This document shows, piece after piece, positions 1-7,877 of a stretch of 64,000 nt of DNA. Under the pieces are notes generated by a model that had not been told where the DNA came from, did not search any database, and worked only from the letters and a program-made list of their open reading frames with translations. The stretch is from Bacteroidaceae bacterium (lineage in GTDB: Bacteria; Bacteroidota; Bacteroidia; Bacteroidales; Bacteroidaceae): contig JAFTUK010000008.1 of the NCBI GenBank assembly GCA_017466325.1, positions 55,113-119,112 on the forward strand. Reading direction: 5' to 3'. The stretch's first letter is position 1; each line of letters begins with the position of its first letter. The position numbers and the translations under genes are program-made.

Positions 1-68
1 TGGGAACAGAAGATTCCTGCCAAAAGCAAGGCAACAATCCGTAATTTCTGCAAATTTGACTCCTTCAT
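1..68 (-). CDS. N-terminus of a secreted protein or lipoprotein (partial, runs off left edge)
   Basis: Reading the minus strand from an ATG at 68 (or an in-frame ATG at 80) gives an open frame to the window edge. It encodes a basic start followed by a hydrophobic run (LRIVALLLAGIFCS), which is a typical signal peptide or lipoprotein leader. A -7 box TATCTTTG lies 26 bases before the upstream ATG, supporting a real gene divergent from hpt. Only about 22-26 residues are visible, so the product cannot be named. Confidence 0.55.
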   Translation of the reverse strand, partial: MKESNLQKLRIVALLLAGIFCS

Positions 69-105
69 CCGTAATATCATATCTGTTTTTGGTACGTTTC
101 ACTGA

Positions 106-113
106 CAAAGATA
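106..113 (-). promoter_or_regulatory. Bacteroidetes -7 promoter box for the left-edge gene
   Basis: TATCTTTG on the minus strand matches the TAnnTTTG consensus and sits just upstream of the partial secreted-protein gene. No convincing -33 TTG was seen. Confidence 0.5.
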
Positions 114-167
114 CAAAAAAACTTAAAACAACGGCACCTCACTTACGTATCTTTAAACTATTTTTAC

Positions 168-175
168 TACCTTTG
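168..175 (+). promoter_or_regulatory. Bacteroidetes -7 promoter box for hpt-adk-obg
   Basis: TACCTTTG matches TAnnTTTG and lies 29 bases before the hpt ATG, so transcription should begin about 20 bases before the gene. The -33 element is not clear. Confidence 0.55.
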
Positions 176-204
176 CCATAGAGATACATATTTATACATA
201 TCCA

Positions 205-741
205 ATGAGTACAATACGGGTTCTCGACAAGGATTTCAGCCCAACCATTCCGGCCGAGGAAATCATGAGGCAGGTACGCCGCGTGGCTGCCGAAATCAAC
301 CGCGACTATGAGGGTCAGTCTCCATTGTTCCTGGTCGTATTGAACGGTGCGTTTATCTTTGCTGCCGACCTGATGCGCGAGATTACGCTACAGGCAGAAG
401 TCTCTTTCGTAAAACTGGCATCCTATGCCGGCACAGCCACCACAGGCACAGTACGCGAGGTAATCGGTTTGAACACCGACATCACCGGACGCCCAATCAT
501 CATTGTGGAAGACATTGTGGAAAGTGGCATCACCATGGCACACATGATCGACACCTTGAAGAAGCAGAACCCCAAAAGCATAGACATCTGCACCCTGTTG
601 GTAAAACCACAGAAACTGGAGGTGAAACTGGACATCCGGTATACCGCCATGGAAATTCCCAACGATTTTATTCTGGGATACGGTCTGGACTACGACGGTC
701 TTGGACGCGGACTTAAGGACATATACACGCTAATATCATAA
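205..741 (+). CDS. hpt: Hypoxanthine phosphoribosyltransferase
   Basis: A 178-residue type I phosphoribosyltransferase of usual length for bacterial Hpt. It salvages hypoxanthine (and often guanine) with PRPP to give IMP or GMP in the cytoplasm. The PRPP-binding loop is visible at residues 98-111 (IIIVEDIVESGITM), with the acidic pair before the SGIT turn, and the N-terminal LNGAFIFAADL (46-56) is the usual second conserved strand. The ATG at 205 follows a -7 box and nothing upstream extends the frame. It is 34 bases from adk, so purine salvage and adenylate interconversion are probably co-transcribed. The name is secure; base preference cannot be read from sequence. Confidence 0.93.
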   Translation: MSTIRVLDKDFSPTIPAEEIMRQVRRVAAEINRDYEGQSPLFLVVLNGAFIFAADLMREITLQAEVSFVKLASYAGTATTGTVREVIGLNTDITGRPIIIVEDIVESGITMAHMIDTLKKQNPKSIDICTLLVKPQKLEVKLDIRYTAMEIPNDFILGYGLDYDGLGRGLKDIYTLIS

Positions 742-775
742 TGAGTAGATACAAACTTAATACATTATATATATT

Positions 776-1354
776 ATGAAAAATATCATTATCTTCGGTG
801 CCCCCGGGTCTGGCAAGGGCACATACAGCGACGAGATAGTAGCCAAGTACAACATGGGCCACATCAGCACTGGCGATGTGCTCCGCGAACAGATCAAGGC
901 CGGCACAGAACTGGGCAAGACTGCCCAGGGCTATATCGACAACGGCCAACTGCTGCCCGACGAACTGATGATCGACATTCTGGCAAGTGCGTACGACAAG
1001 TTCCCTGCCGGCAAGGGTGTTATTTTCGACGGTTTCCCCCGCACCATACCACAGGCCGAGGCTCTGAAGAAAATGTTGGCCGAGCGAGGACACGACATGG
1101 GTATGATGATAGAACTCATTGTGGACGAGGACGTTCTCATGGCCAGACTGCTGAACCGTGCCAAGGAGCAGGGACGTGCCGACGACAACGAAGAGACCAT
1201 CAAGAAGCGCTTTGCCGTCTACCACTCACAGACAGCTCCCCTGTCCGAATGGTTTGCCAACGAAGGCATCCGCAACACCTTCTCATGGTCCGAACTGGGC
1301 AGCAAGGAAGGCATGCTGGAAGCCATCTTCAAGACAATAGACGAACAGGCATAA
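776..1354 (+). CDS. adk: Adenylate kinase (short-lid form)
   Basis: A 192-residue cytoplasmic enzyme that interconverts ATP + AMP and 2 ADP. The P-loop GAPGSGKGT is at residues 8-16, the AMP-binding part TGDVLR at 32-37, and the signature DGFPRT at 85-90. The lid is short (around RAKEQGRADDNEET) and has no zinc-binding cysteines, as in several Bacteroidetes and eukaryotic cytosolic forms. It is the middle gene of hpt-adk-obg. A CCTTAAGG-type repeat fills the 67-base gap to obg. Confidence 0.95.
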   Translation: MKNIIIFGAPGSGKGTYSDEIVAKYNMGHISTGDVLREQIKAGTELGKTAQGYIDNGQLLPDELMIDILASAYDKFPAGKGVIFDGFPRTIPQAEALKKMLAERGHDMGMMIELIVDEDVLMARLLNRAKEQGRADDNEETIKKRFAVYHSQTAPLSEWFANEGIRNTFSWSELGSKEGMLEAIFKTIDEQA

Positions 1355-1359
1355 CCACC

Positions 1360-1405
1360 TCCTTAAAGTCCCTAAAGACCTTAAGGACTCTAAGGTCCCA
1401 TTATC
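1360..1405. repeat. CCTTAAGG-type intergenic repeat, copy 1
   Basis: The gap between adk and obg consists of near-repeats of AAAGTCC / CCTTAAGGACTCTAAGG. Related stretches occur at about 2648-2690 and 55866-55918, each next to a gene end or gene start. This looks like a dispersed low-complexity spacer family; no function can be assigned. Confidence 0.55.
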
Positions 1406-1421
1406 CCCCTAACCCCTGACA

Positions 1422-2579
1422 ATGGAAAGCAACTTTGTAGACTACGTGAAAATAGTGTGCCGCTCGGGAAAAGGCGGACGAGGTTCCATGCACATGCATA
1501 GAGCCAAATATGCCCCCAACGGAGGTCCCGACGGAGGCAACGGAGGACGTGGCGGACACGTGATCCTGCGAGGCAACCACAACTACTGGACATTGTTGCA
1601 CCTGAGGTACGACCGCCATATATTTGCCACACACGGAGAAAACGGAGGCAAGAACAAGTCCACCGGAGCAAACGGAGAGGACCGATACATCGACGTACCG
1701 TGCGGAACTGTGGTCTACAATGCCGAAACAGGTGAATACATCTGCGACGTCAAGGAAGACGGGCAGGAGGTGATACTGCTAAGGGGCGGACGCGGAGGTC
1801 TGGGCAACTGGAACTTCGCCACATCCACAAACCAGGCTCCGCGATATGCACAGCCCGGAGAACCCATGCAGGAAATGACCGTGATAATGGAATTGAAACT
1901 TCTGGCCGACGTGGGCCTTGTGGGTTTCCCGAATGCCGGAAAAAGCACACTCCTGTCCAGCCTGTCCAGCGCAAAACCCAAGATTGCCGACTACCCCTTC
2001 ACCACCATGGAACCCTCACTGGGCATCGTATCCTACCGCAACGGCCAGTCCTTCGTGATGGCAGACATCCCCGGCATCATAGAGGGTGCCAGCGAAGGGC
2101 GTGGACTGGGACTGAGGTTCCTGCGGCACATCGAGCGCAACTCCCTGCTGCTGTTCATGGTACCCGGCGACACGGACGACATCAGAAAGGAATATGAGAT
2201 ACTGCTGAACGAAGTATCCACGTTCAACCCCGAACTGATGGACAAACAGCGTATCCTGGCAGTAACGAAAACCGACCTGCTGGACGACGAACTTCAACAG
2301 ATGCTTTCAGAGGACCTCCCCACCGACTTGCCCGTAGTATTCATTTCTGCCGTCACGCAAAAAGGCATAATGGAACTGAAGGACCTCCTTTGGAAAGCCC
2401 TCAATGCCGAAAGCAACAAGATTGCCGCCATCACACACGAGGAAAGCATCGTACACCGCAACAAGGACATCTCACTGCTGCAACGCGAGATGGAAGTTGA
2501 AGGTGAGGACGATGACATAGAATTCCTGGACGAAGACGAATACGAAATCGAAGACTACGAGGAAGAGGATTGGGACTAA
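1422..2579 (+). CDS. obg: GTPase Obg/CgtA
   Basis: A 385-residue ribosome-associated GTPase that acts in 50S subunit maturation and stress control. The glycine-rich Obg fold covers residues 1 to about 158 (GGxGGHV and RGGRGGLGN turns). The G domain follows with G1 GFPNAGKS (168-175), G3 DIPG (215-218) and G4 TKTD (282-285, in place of the usual NKxD). The C-terminus, from about residue 358, is a strongly acidic tail rich in D and E rather than a folded OCT domain. Third gene of the hpt-adk-obg unit, ending at a good terminator. Confidence 0.96.
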   Translation: MESNFVDYVKIVCRSGKGGRGSMHMHRAKYAPNGGPDGGNGGRGGHVILRGNHNYWTLLHLRYDRHIFATHGENGGKNKSTGANGEDRYIDVPCGTVVYNAETGEYICDVKEDGQEVILLRGGRGGLGNWNFATSTNQAPRYAQPGEPMQEMTVIMELKLLADVGLVGFPNAGKSTLLSSLSSAKPKIADYPFTTMEPSLGIVSYRNGQSFVMADIPGIIEGASEGRGLGLRFLRHIERNSLLLFMVPGDTDDIRKEYEILLNEVSTFNPELMDKQRILAVTKTDLLDDELQQMLSEDLPTDLPVVFISAVTQKGIMELKDLLWKALNAESNKIAAITHEESIVHRNKDISLLQREMEVEGEDDDIEFLDEDEYEIEDYEEEDWD

Positions 2580-2608
2580 CCCCGCCTCCACTCCAAGTTC
2601 CCTGCAAC

Positions 2609-2639
2609 AAAGTTGCCTCCCTGCGAGGCAACTTTTTTT
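2609..2639 (+). terminator. Rho-independent terminator after obg
   Basis: A perfect 11-bp stem (AAAGTTGCCTC with GAGGCAACTTT, 2609-2619 and 2625-2635) has a 5-base loop and runs into seven T. It begins 29 bases after the obg stop. Confidence 0.85.
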
Positions 2640-2647
2640 GCGTCCCG

Positions 2648-2690
2648 TTCCTCCCTAAAGTCCCCTAAGGTCCTTAAGGTCTCTCCCCCA
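2648..2690. repeat. CCTTAAGG-type intergenic repeat, copy 2
   Basis: CTAAAGTCCCCTAAGGTCC followed by TTAAGGTCTC closely resembles the repeat between adk and obg. It lies after the obg terminator. Confidence 0.5.
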
Positions 2691-2705
2691 CTTCCCCCCT
2701 CCCCT

Positions 2706-2790
2706 GTCCTCGGTGGCGGTGAAAATCGCCGCCAGTGGCGGCAAAGTTTATCGCCAGTGGCGGTAAAGTTCACCGCCACTGGCGATGAAA
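2706..2790. repeat. GCCAGTGGCG hairpin repeat with AAAGTTC loop, copy 1
   Basis: Three tandem copies of a CGCCASTGGCG unit are separated by AAAGTT-type linkers. The last two form a perfect 15-bp inverted repeat (2750-2764 with 2772-2786) around the 7-base loop AAAGTTC. The same stem family and loop recur at 42283-42335. The rest of the 514-base gap between obg and the secreted protein holds the obg terminator before this point and, after about 2800, only AT-rich DNA plus the promoter at 2995-3025. Confidence 0.75.
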
Positions 2791-2994
2791 TCTGTTGCCT
2801 ACGACGGCAAGGTACCCCCGCCCCTATCCGCAGGGATGATTCCCCTGTAAGAAAAAGAATGACCCCTTAGTGAAAAAGCACAACATTTCATGAGTTTTGC
2901 TTACTCCATGTGTCAATTCGGGATAATTGTCTGTCAATTTCACATAATGGGAGTCCATTTTTTCCACTAACGCAGGAATTATGCCCGATTTCCC

Positions 2995-3025
2995 TTGTGA
3001 TTTTTAATTAATTTACCTAAATTTG
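2995..3025 (+). promoter_or_regulatory. Promoter of the large secreted protein
   Basis: TTG at 2995-2997 and TAAATTTG at 3018-3025 are 20 bases apart, matching the Bacteroidetes -33/-7 consensus. The ATG follows 68 bases later. Confidence 0.65.
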
Positions 3026-3093
3026 CATCGCGTATAGTACTGTATAAACAGACAGCAACAAAAAATATACAATACAACACAAATAACAAAACA

Positions 3094-6000
3094 ATGAAAA
3101 AGTTACTACTTTCACTTGTTGTGCTACTCGCTACTTTAGGAGCATGGGCACAAACACAAATTACTGATGCGGCAGCCTTAGCTAATGACAAGGCTTATTC
3201 AGTATTCACCGCACGTGGTGGTTGGGCCGTAGATGCGTATGGAACAAAATTCCAATCCACCAATGACCTTGGCATGGGATTGACAGCCAATTTTGGAAAC
3301 ATCCAACAGGCATTCAGTTTCAAGACCATTGACTCAAAAATTTACCTCTACAGCATTTATGCAGAGAAGTACGTTAACAATAATGCCACATTGTCCGAAA
3401 CTCCCCTGCATGACATTACACTGCTACCCCAAGTCGGGGGATTTTTCGTAATTAAGTTTGATGACAGTCATTACATCAACCTTGGTGGTAGCAAACAGAT
3501 GATTATTGACGGATGGTCTACTGCAGATGAAGGCAACAAGGTTACTATCACCGATATTACAGAAACTACAGAATATATTCAAGGACTGGTAGACACTGAA
3601 ATACAAAAAGCCAGAGAAGGCCTTGATGCTGCGATTGTAAATGCTGAGAAGTTTCTCACTTACGACGAAACACCTATTACCTTGTCCGAATCCAATGTTT
3701 CTTGCAATGACCCAGAACCATTATCTAACGAAGGAATAATCGGAAATCTCTTTGATGGTGATCCTGCCACCTATTTCCATACACGTTGGAGCGGTAGTGA
3801 TAAATCGGTACACTACCTGGAAATTGCTTTGGCAGAAGACATTGAGCAATTCAAATTCAACACCACAAATAGAAATGTAAGCGCAAACATCCCAGCCACT
3901 TACAGGATTGAAGGTAGCAACAATGGCACAGACTTCACAGAAATTGCAATTGTTAATAGCACAGCCAAAACTGCCGGTGCAGAATTCAACTCCAATGCAG
4001 TAGGCAAAGAGGGTACAGCATACCGCTACTTACGCTTCAATGTGATTGACTGCTACACCAGTTACAACATATTTTGGCACCTCGCTGAGTTTTCACTCAA
4101 CAAAGCAGTTCTGCAGGACACATATTCCAACGAGCAATGGATGACTGCCATCAACGAGGCAAAGTCTGTCTATAATAATCCGGAAGCAACTGCAGAAAGT
4201 CTGAGAGCAGCCACACAAAAACTGGAAAATCCCGACTGGCTGACTCCAATGACCGTAAAGTATTCTTTCAAATATAACGGTGAGGAAAAGTATACACAAG
4301 AAATGGAGAATGTTTTGCCCGGCAGCAACTATCCCGATATTTCTGTCACCCTCCCATTCGGTGTATATGCCAGCAAGCCCGCAGGACATGTAACAGCAGA
4401 CAACGTAGTAGACGGAGTCAAGACTGTAGAGATAGAACTGACAATAAATCTCCCCTTCGTTCCTGCAGCCGACTATGCATCTATTAGCAACTGGTACTAC
4501 CTATCTATCTATGAAAAGCCTGTATATTACCAGGATGGACAAACTGCTATAGAACTGAGCGCTGGAGATATTCCTGTGGACAACAAGGATGCCTACACTT
4601 GGGCATTTGTAGGTGACATCTTCGATGGAAACTACATGCTGTACAATTTGGCAACCGGTTCTACCAAGATTCTCTCATCGACCACAAGCACAGATGATGG
4701 TAATACAGGTGCCAATACCCATCCACTCCTTACAGAAACACCCGTACCCGACGGAAACAACACATACTGGACTCCTACTAACAGCACCAATGCCACAAAC
4801 GGGTTCTATCTGGCTCAGAAAGGTTTCCCCAATAACAGAATGAACGTACGCAATGACAAACTTGCATACTGGACTGGCGGTGCCGATGTCGGTTCTACAT
4901 TTACCGTGAAGGAGCGTAACTTTGCAATTACTGCAGATTTGGAAGAACTGGTAGCAAAGGCTTCTGCCATTAACTATGGTACCACTGTAGGTTATTACAC
5001 ACAGGCAAGCGTAGAAGAACTGAAAGCCGCAATAGATGAGGCCAATGCTGCAATAGGTGGCGAACCCACCCAGGACGAAGTAAACGCTTTGGAGTTGAAG
5101 ATTACAAACGCAGTGGCAGCCCTCAAGATTGTTCTCCCCGAAAAAGACAAGTTCTACAATATCGTTAGTGCAAACACCAGTTACGCTGCTGGCAAACAGA
5201 TTTATGTAAGCGACGACGCTGGTCTGAAATTCGACACACCAACCGGAAAGAACATAGGTAACGTCTTCCAGTTCGTTCCCGTGGAAGATCAGGAAGATCA
5301 GTTCTATGTTTACAATGTAGAACGCGGCCTCTACATCTCTACAAACAAAGCACACGCTAACGGACAGCAAAAGGCTGAGTTTGCCATAACCAATCTTGCC
5401 AAACCCATTACAATAGCAAACATGGGTAGCGAAAACATCGTCAAGTTGACCCCCGTTGGTGGCGCCATGATACACGCACAGCAAGCAAACTCTGTAGTGG
5501 TTGCTTGGGACAATAATGACTACAAGAGTGCTTCTGCATGGAAAATTGTTGAAGTTGAAGACATGACTACACAGTTGCACACACTGAAAGTAGGTGAACT
5601 GGGTTACTCAACAATCTATCTGGCATACGATGCCGTGATTCCTGCATTTGAAGGCGATAACGGTGTTTACGTAGCCGAGCAGGTTAATGCAGAAGGCACA
5701 GCAATGAATTTGAAGAAGATTGAAGGCGTCCTTCCCGCAAACACCGGTGCTATCGTAAAGGCTCCTCAGGGAGAGTACGAATTCGCTTACTCAGAAGCCG
5801 CAGGCACCGAAACTTCAATGCTGAAGGGTTCTACCTATGACAAAAACATTGTTGCCACAGCAAACAAAAACCACTACATCCTTTCTCACGAAGAGGGTGA
5901 GGTTGCATTCTTCAAGACCACAACGTCAGTCCTTGAACTCGACGGAGAATATGTCAACATTTTCTTCAATCACGCATTCAAGGCCTACCTGCCCATCGAA

Positions 6001-6177
6001 CAGGGTAGCGCAGCAAGATCACTCGTTTTCAACTTCGGTGGCGAAACCGGTATCCACGACATCGAGAGCGGTGATTTGAATGGAGGAAATGCAGAAATCT
6101 ACGATCTGTCCGGACGCCGCGTCCAGAAGGCACAGAAGGGTCTGTACATCATCAACGGCAAGAAAGTTGTGCGTTAA
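3094..6177 (+). CDS. Large secreted protein with discoidin-like and FIVAR-like domains
   Basis: A 1027-residue protein with a clear signal peptide (residues 1-19, cut near GAWAQ). Residues of about 195-337 resemble an F5/8 type C (discoidin) carbohydrate-binding domain: NLFDGDPATYFHTRW near the start and YRYLRFNV near the end. Two alanine-rich helical stretches, around 345-385 and 610-690 (e.g. YTQASVEELKAAIDEAN), look like FIVAR repeats. The C-terminus has the AEIYDLSGRRV ... GLYIINGKKVVR form common on secreted Bacteroidales proteins and read as a sorting or anchoring signal. No catalytic domain is recognised, so it is more likely a glycan- or host-binding surface protein than an enzyme. 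It has its own promoter and is followed by a 60-residue peptide gene. Confidence 0.85.
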   Translation: MKKLLLSLVVLLATLGAWAQTQITDAAALANDKAYSVFTARGGWAVDAYGTKFQSTNDLGMGLTANFGNIQQAFSFKTIDSKIYLYSIYAEKYVNNNATLSETPLHDITLLPQVGGFFVIKFDDSHYINLGGSKQMIIDGWSTADEGNKVTITDITETTEYIQGLVDTEIQKAREGLDAAIVNAEKFLTYDETPITLSESNVSCNDPEPLSNEGIIGNLFDGDPATYFHTRWSGSDKSVHYLEIALAEDIEQFKFNTTNRNVSANIPATYRIEGSNNGTDFTEIAIVNSTAKTAGAEFNSNAVGKEGTAYRYLRFNVIDCYTSYNIFWHLAEFSLNKAVLQDTYSNEQWMTAINEAKSVYNNPEATAESLRAATQKLENPDWLTPMTVKYSFKYNGEEKYTQEMENVLPGSNYPDISVTLPFGVYASKPAGHVTADNVVDGVKTVEIELTINLPFVPAADYASISNWYYLSIYEKPVYYQDGQTAIELSAGDIPVDNKDAYTWAFVGDIFDGNYMLYNLATGSTKILSSTTSTDDGNTGANTHPLLTETPVPDGNNTYWTPTNSTNATNGFYLAQKGFPNNRMNVRNDKLAYWTGGADVGSTFTVKERNFAITADLEELVAKASAINYGTTVGYYTQASVEELKAAIDEANAAIGGEPTQDEVNALELKITNAVAALKIVLPEKDKFYNIVSANTSYAAGKQIYVSDDAGLKFDTPTGKNIGNVFQFVPVEDQEDQFYVYNVERGLYISTNKAHANGQQKAEFAITNLAKPITIANMGSENIVKLTPVGGAMIHAQQANSVVVAWDNNDYKSASAWKIVEVEDMTTQLHTLKVGELGYSTIYLAYDAVIPAFEGDNGVYVAEQVNAEGTAMNLKKIEGVLPANTGAIVKAPQGEYEFAYSEAAGTETSMLKGSTYDKNIVATANKNHYILSHEEGEVAFFKTTTSVLELDGEYVNIFFNHAFKAYLPIEQGSAARSLVFNFGGETGIHDIESGDLNGGNAEIYDLSGRRVQKAQKGLYIINGKKVVR

Positions 6178-6277
6178 GTGAGAGCAAAAGCAAGGTTCAA
6201 TTCAATTTCGCCGAAGCGGTGAAGTAATTGAGATTGCAAAAGACAAAAAGTAACACAATATTATATTGAATAAAGAT

Positions 6278-6460
6278 ATGAAAAAAGCGTATATATCACC
6301 TATGCAGAAGACCGTGATGTTGGACACATCCTGCAACACCATGTTGCAAGTCAGCATGGGTCTGAAGGACAACGAAAAGAATCCTAACGACGAAGACGTA
6401 CAGCTGGACCGCGAAAAGGAAATCCTGGATTTCAATGTCTGGGACATCTTCTGGGAATAA
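6278..6460 (+). CDS. Small conserved-type peptide, 60 residues, unknown function
   Basis: Starts at ATG 6278; a TTG 12 bases upstream is in frame but less likely. The peptide begins MKKAYISPMQKTVMLDTS, has one cysteine, an acidic middle and the ending DFNVWDIFWE. It resembles the many short Bacteroidales peptides that begin MKK-x-Y-x-x-P and have acidic, tryptophan-containing tails; their function is not known to me. It lies 100 bases after the large secreted protein and just before a strong terminator, so the two are probably co-transcribed. It has no membrane segment or clear signal peptide. Confidence 0.65.
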   Translation: MKKAYISPMQKTVMLDTSCNTMLQVSMGLKDNEKNPNDEDVQLDREKEILDFNVWDIFWE

Positions 6461-6482
6461 TCAAGTTCACATAAGAACTCCA

Positions 6483-6520
6483 AGACCGCCACGGATAGTT
6501 TCCGTGGCGGTCTTTTTTTT
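6483..6520 (+). terminator. Strong Rho-independent terminator
   Basis: A perfect 13-bp stem (6483-6495 with 6501-6513) has a 5-base loop and is followed by a run of eight or nine T. It closes the secreted protein/small peptide unit. Confidence 0.92.
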
Positions 6521-6578
6521 ATACATGGCACTATTGGTGCCCCCAATAAATATATTCTATTGCTATCCGCTCGTCCAC

Positions 6579-7787
6579 TCACCGCTCATACAGGAAAGCG
6601 AAGTGGGCAGGAATGTCGCCCGTGCGCACCTTCCATAGGAGGAGGCCTTCGGGAGAGAAGCAGAACAGGGTGCCGGGATTGACGTGGGTGCGGGCATCGC
6701 CAATGAGTATCTCGCCCGTATGGGGATGGACGGCAATGCCGTAGGGTTCCATGATGGAGGCATCGGTACCGTCGGTGATGAAGTTGGCGGTGAGAACCTG
6801 ACGGGTGCGGACGTTGACAATACCGTAGTTGGTATGGTTCTGCATGGTGGCGTAGGAGAACTCGGTGCCTATCACATACAGGGAGTCGCCACGGAGGGTC
6901 ATGTTCTCCACCACAAGGTCGGTGCCGTCCTGAGTGGTGATGCGCCGTACCTGCGGAGTGCCGGCCGGGTCGGTGACGCAGAAGAGGGCACTGGTGTTGC
7001 CATAGTAATCACCACGGGAGGATACCCACAACTGCCCGTCAGGGTCGGCCAGGAGATGGTGGAGGTTGACGGCCACGGGGATGCGCATTTCCTCGCGAAA
7101 TGTGGCAAGGTCGATGACGGAAACGGTGTTTTCATAGTTGGGGAACATGTAACCGCCGCTATTGGCAACGAATATCTTGCCGTTGGCGATGTCCAGACGG
7201 TCGGGTTGGAAACCAACGATGCACGTGTCCACCTTCTCCAGCGTGGCGGTATCTATCTTCACCACCATGCCTTTCTGTTCGTAACCGGGATTTATCTGCA
7301 CAGGTCCGGCATAACTGGTCACGTAGGCATAGCCCTCGTGGAAAGCGATATAGCGGCAGTTGGCCAGATTGACCTGCCCCACCCTGCGTGCTGTACGCGC
7401 CTCCATCACCTCTATCTTGTTGCTGCAATTTATCACCGCCCACATACGGTTGCCATAGATGCGGAGGTCGTTGCCCACGTCGCCCAGTTCCTTGACGGCA
7501 GAGGGGTTGGCATTGCCATAGATGTTGCGGATGTATGTGCCAGTGGTGTAGTCGTAGAAGTCCATGGTGCACTTGTTGCTGCCCATATTGCCCTCGTTAA
7601 GCAGATAGAAGCCAAGGATGCTGTCCGTCCGTGTGCCACCCACCTCTTCTTCCTCGCTGGGCCACACGATGATGTCGTGGCGGCAGGATTGGAGGAGGAG
7701 GAGAGAGAGGAGAGAGAGGAGGACCCTCCCCCAACCCCTCCACAAGGGAGGGGAGTATAATGTATTCGTAGGTGATTGTTTGTGCAT
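6579..7787 (-). CDS. btuG: BtuG-like surface lipoprotein (beta-propeller, cobalamin capture)
   Basis: A 402-residue lipoprotein with lipobox LLLQSC (Cys35). The body has repeated strand patterns of a YncE/DUF5074 seven-bladed propeller (e.g. IFVANSGG, VIDLATF, PYGIAVHPHTGEILIGD). In Bacteroides, BtuG is such a propeller, sits on the cell surface and passes vitamin B12 to BtuB; the gene directly upstream here is a BtuB-like receptor, so the same job is inferred. The only usable ATG (7787) lies inside an inverted-repeat element, and residues of about 10-22 (YSPPLWRGWGRVL) are encoded by its left arm. The leader is therefore unusually long and repeat-derived. Ligand is inferred from family and context. 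Confidence 0.78.
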   Translation of the reverse strand: MHKQSPTNTLYSPPLWRGWGRVLLSLLSLLLLQSCRHDIIVWPSEEEEVGGTRTDSILGFYLLNEGNMGSNKCTMDFYDYTTGTYIRNIYGNANPSAVKELGDVGNDLRIYGNRMWAVINCSNKIEVMEARTARRVGQVNLANCRYIAFHEGYAYVTSYAGPVQINPGYEQKGMVVKIDTATLEKVDTCIVGFQPDRLDIANGKIFVANSGGYMFPNYENTVSVIDLATFREEMRIPVAVNLHHLLADPDGQLWVSSRGDYYGNTSALFCVTDPAGTPQVRRITTQDGTDLVVENMTLRGDSLYVIGTEFSYATMQNHTNYGIVNVRTRQVLTANFITDGTDASIMEPYGIAVHPHTGEILIGDARTHVNPGTLFCFSPEGLLLWKVRTGDIPAHFAFLYER

Positions 7788-7877
7788 TAGTTTTATTTTG
7801 GGGGTATATATAATAAGGTGTAGGTGCTGCTGTAACCACTCCCTCCCCTTGCGGGAGGGTTGGGGAGGGGTCCTCCT
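7721..7877. repeat. Inverted-repeat element spanning the btuB-btuG junction
   Basis: The stretch 7721-7757 (GGACCCTCCCCCAACCCC and on) matches the reverse complement of about 7838-7877 at roughly 29 of 36 positions. The arms flank about 80 bases of AT-rich DNA that contains the btuG start codon. The right arm begins where btuB ends. The form is that of a small non-coding mobile or palindromic element (MITE-like). A GGA/GA microsatellite (7690-7722) adjoins the left arm. Confidence 0.6.

Noticed and set aside
4675-5580. 301-codon minus-strand open frame
   Set aside because: It lies wholly inside the large secreted protein gene in the opposite direction; its product is cysteine-rich with no family features.
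6684-7760. 358-codon plus-strand open frame opposite btuG
   Set aside because: Mirror reading of the BtuG-like gene, which has a lipobox, propeller repeats and operon context.
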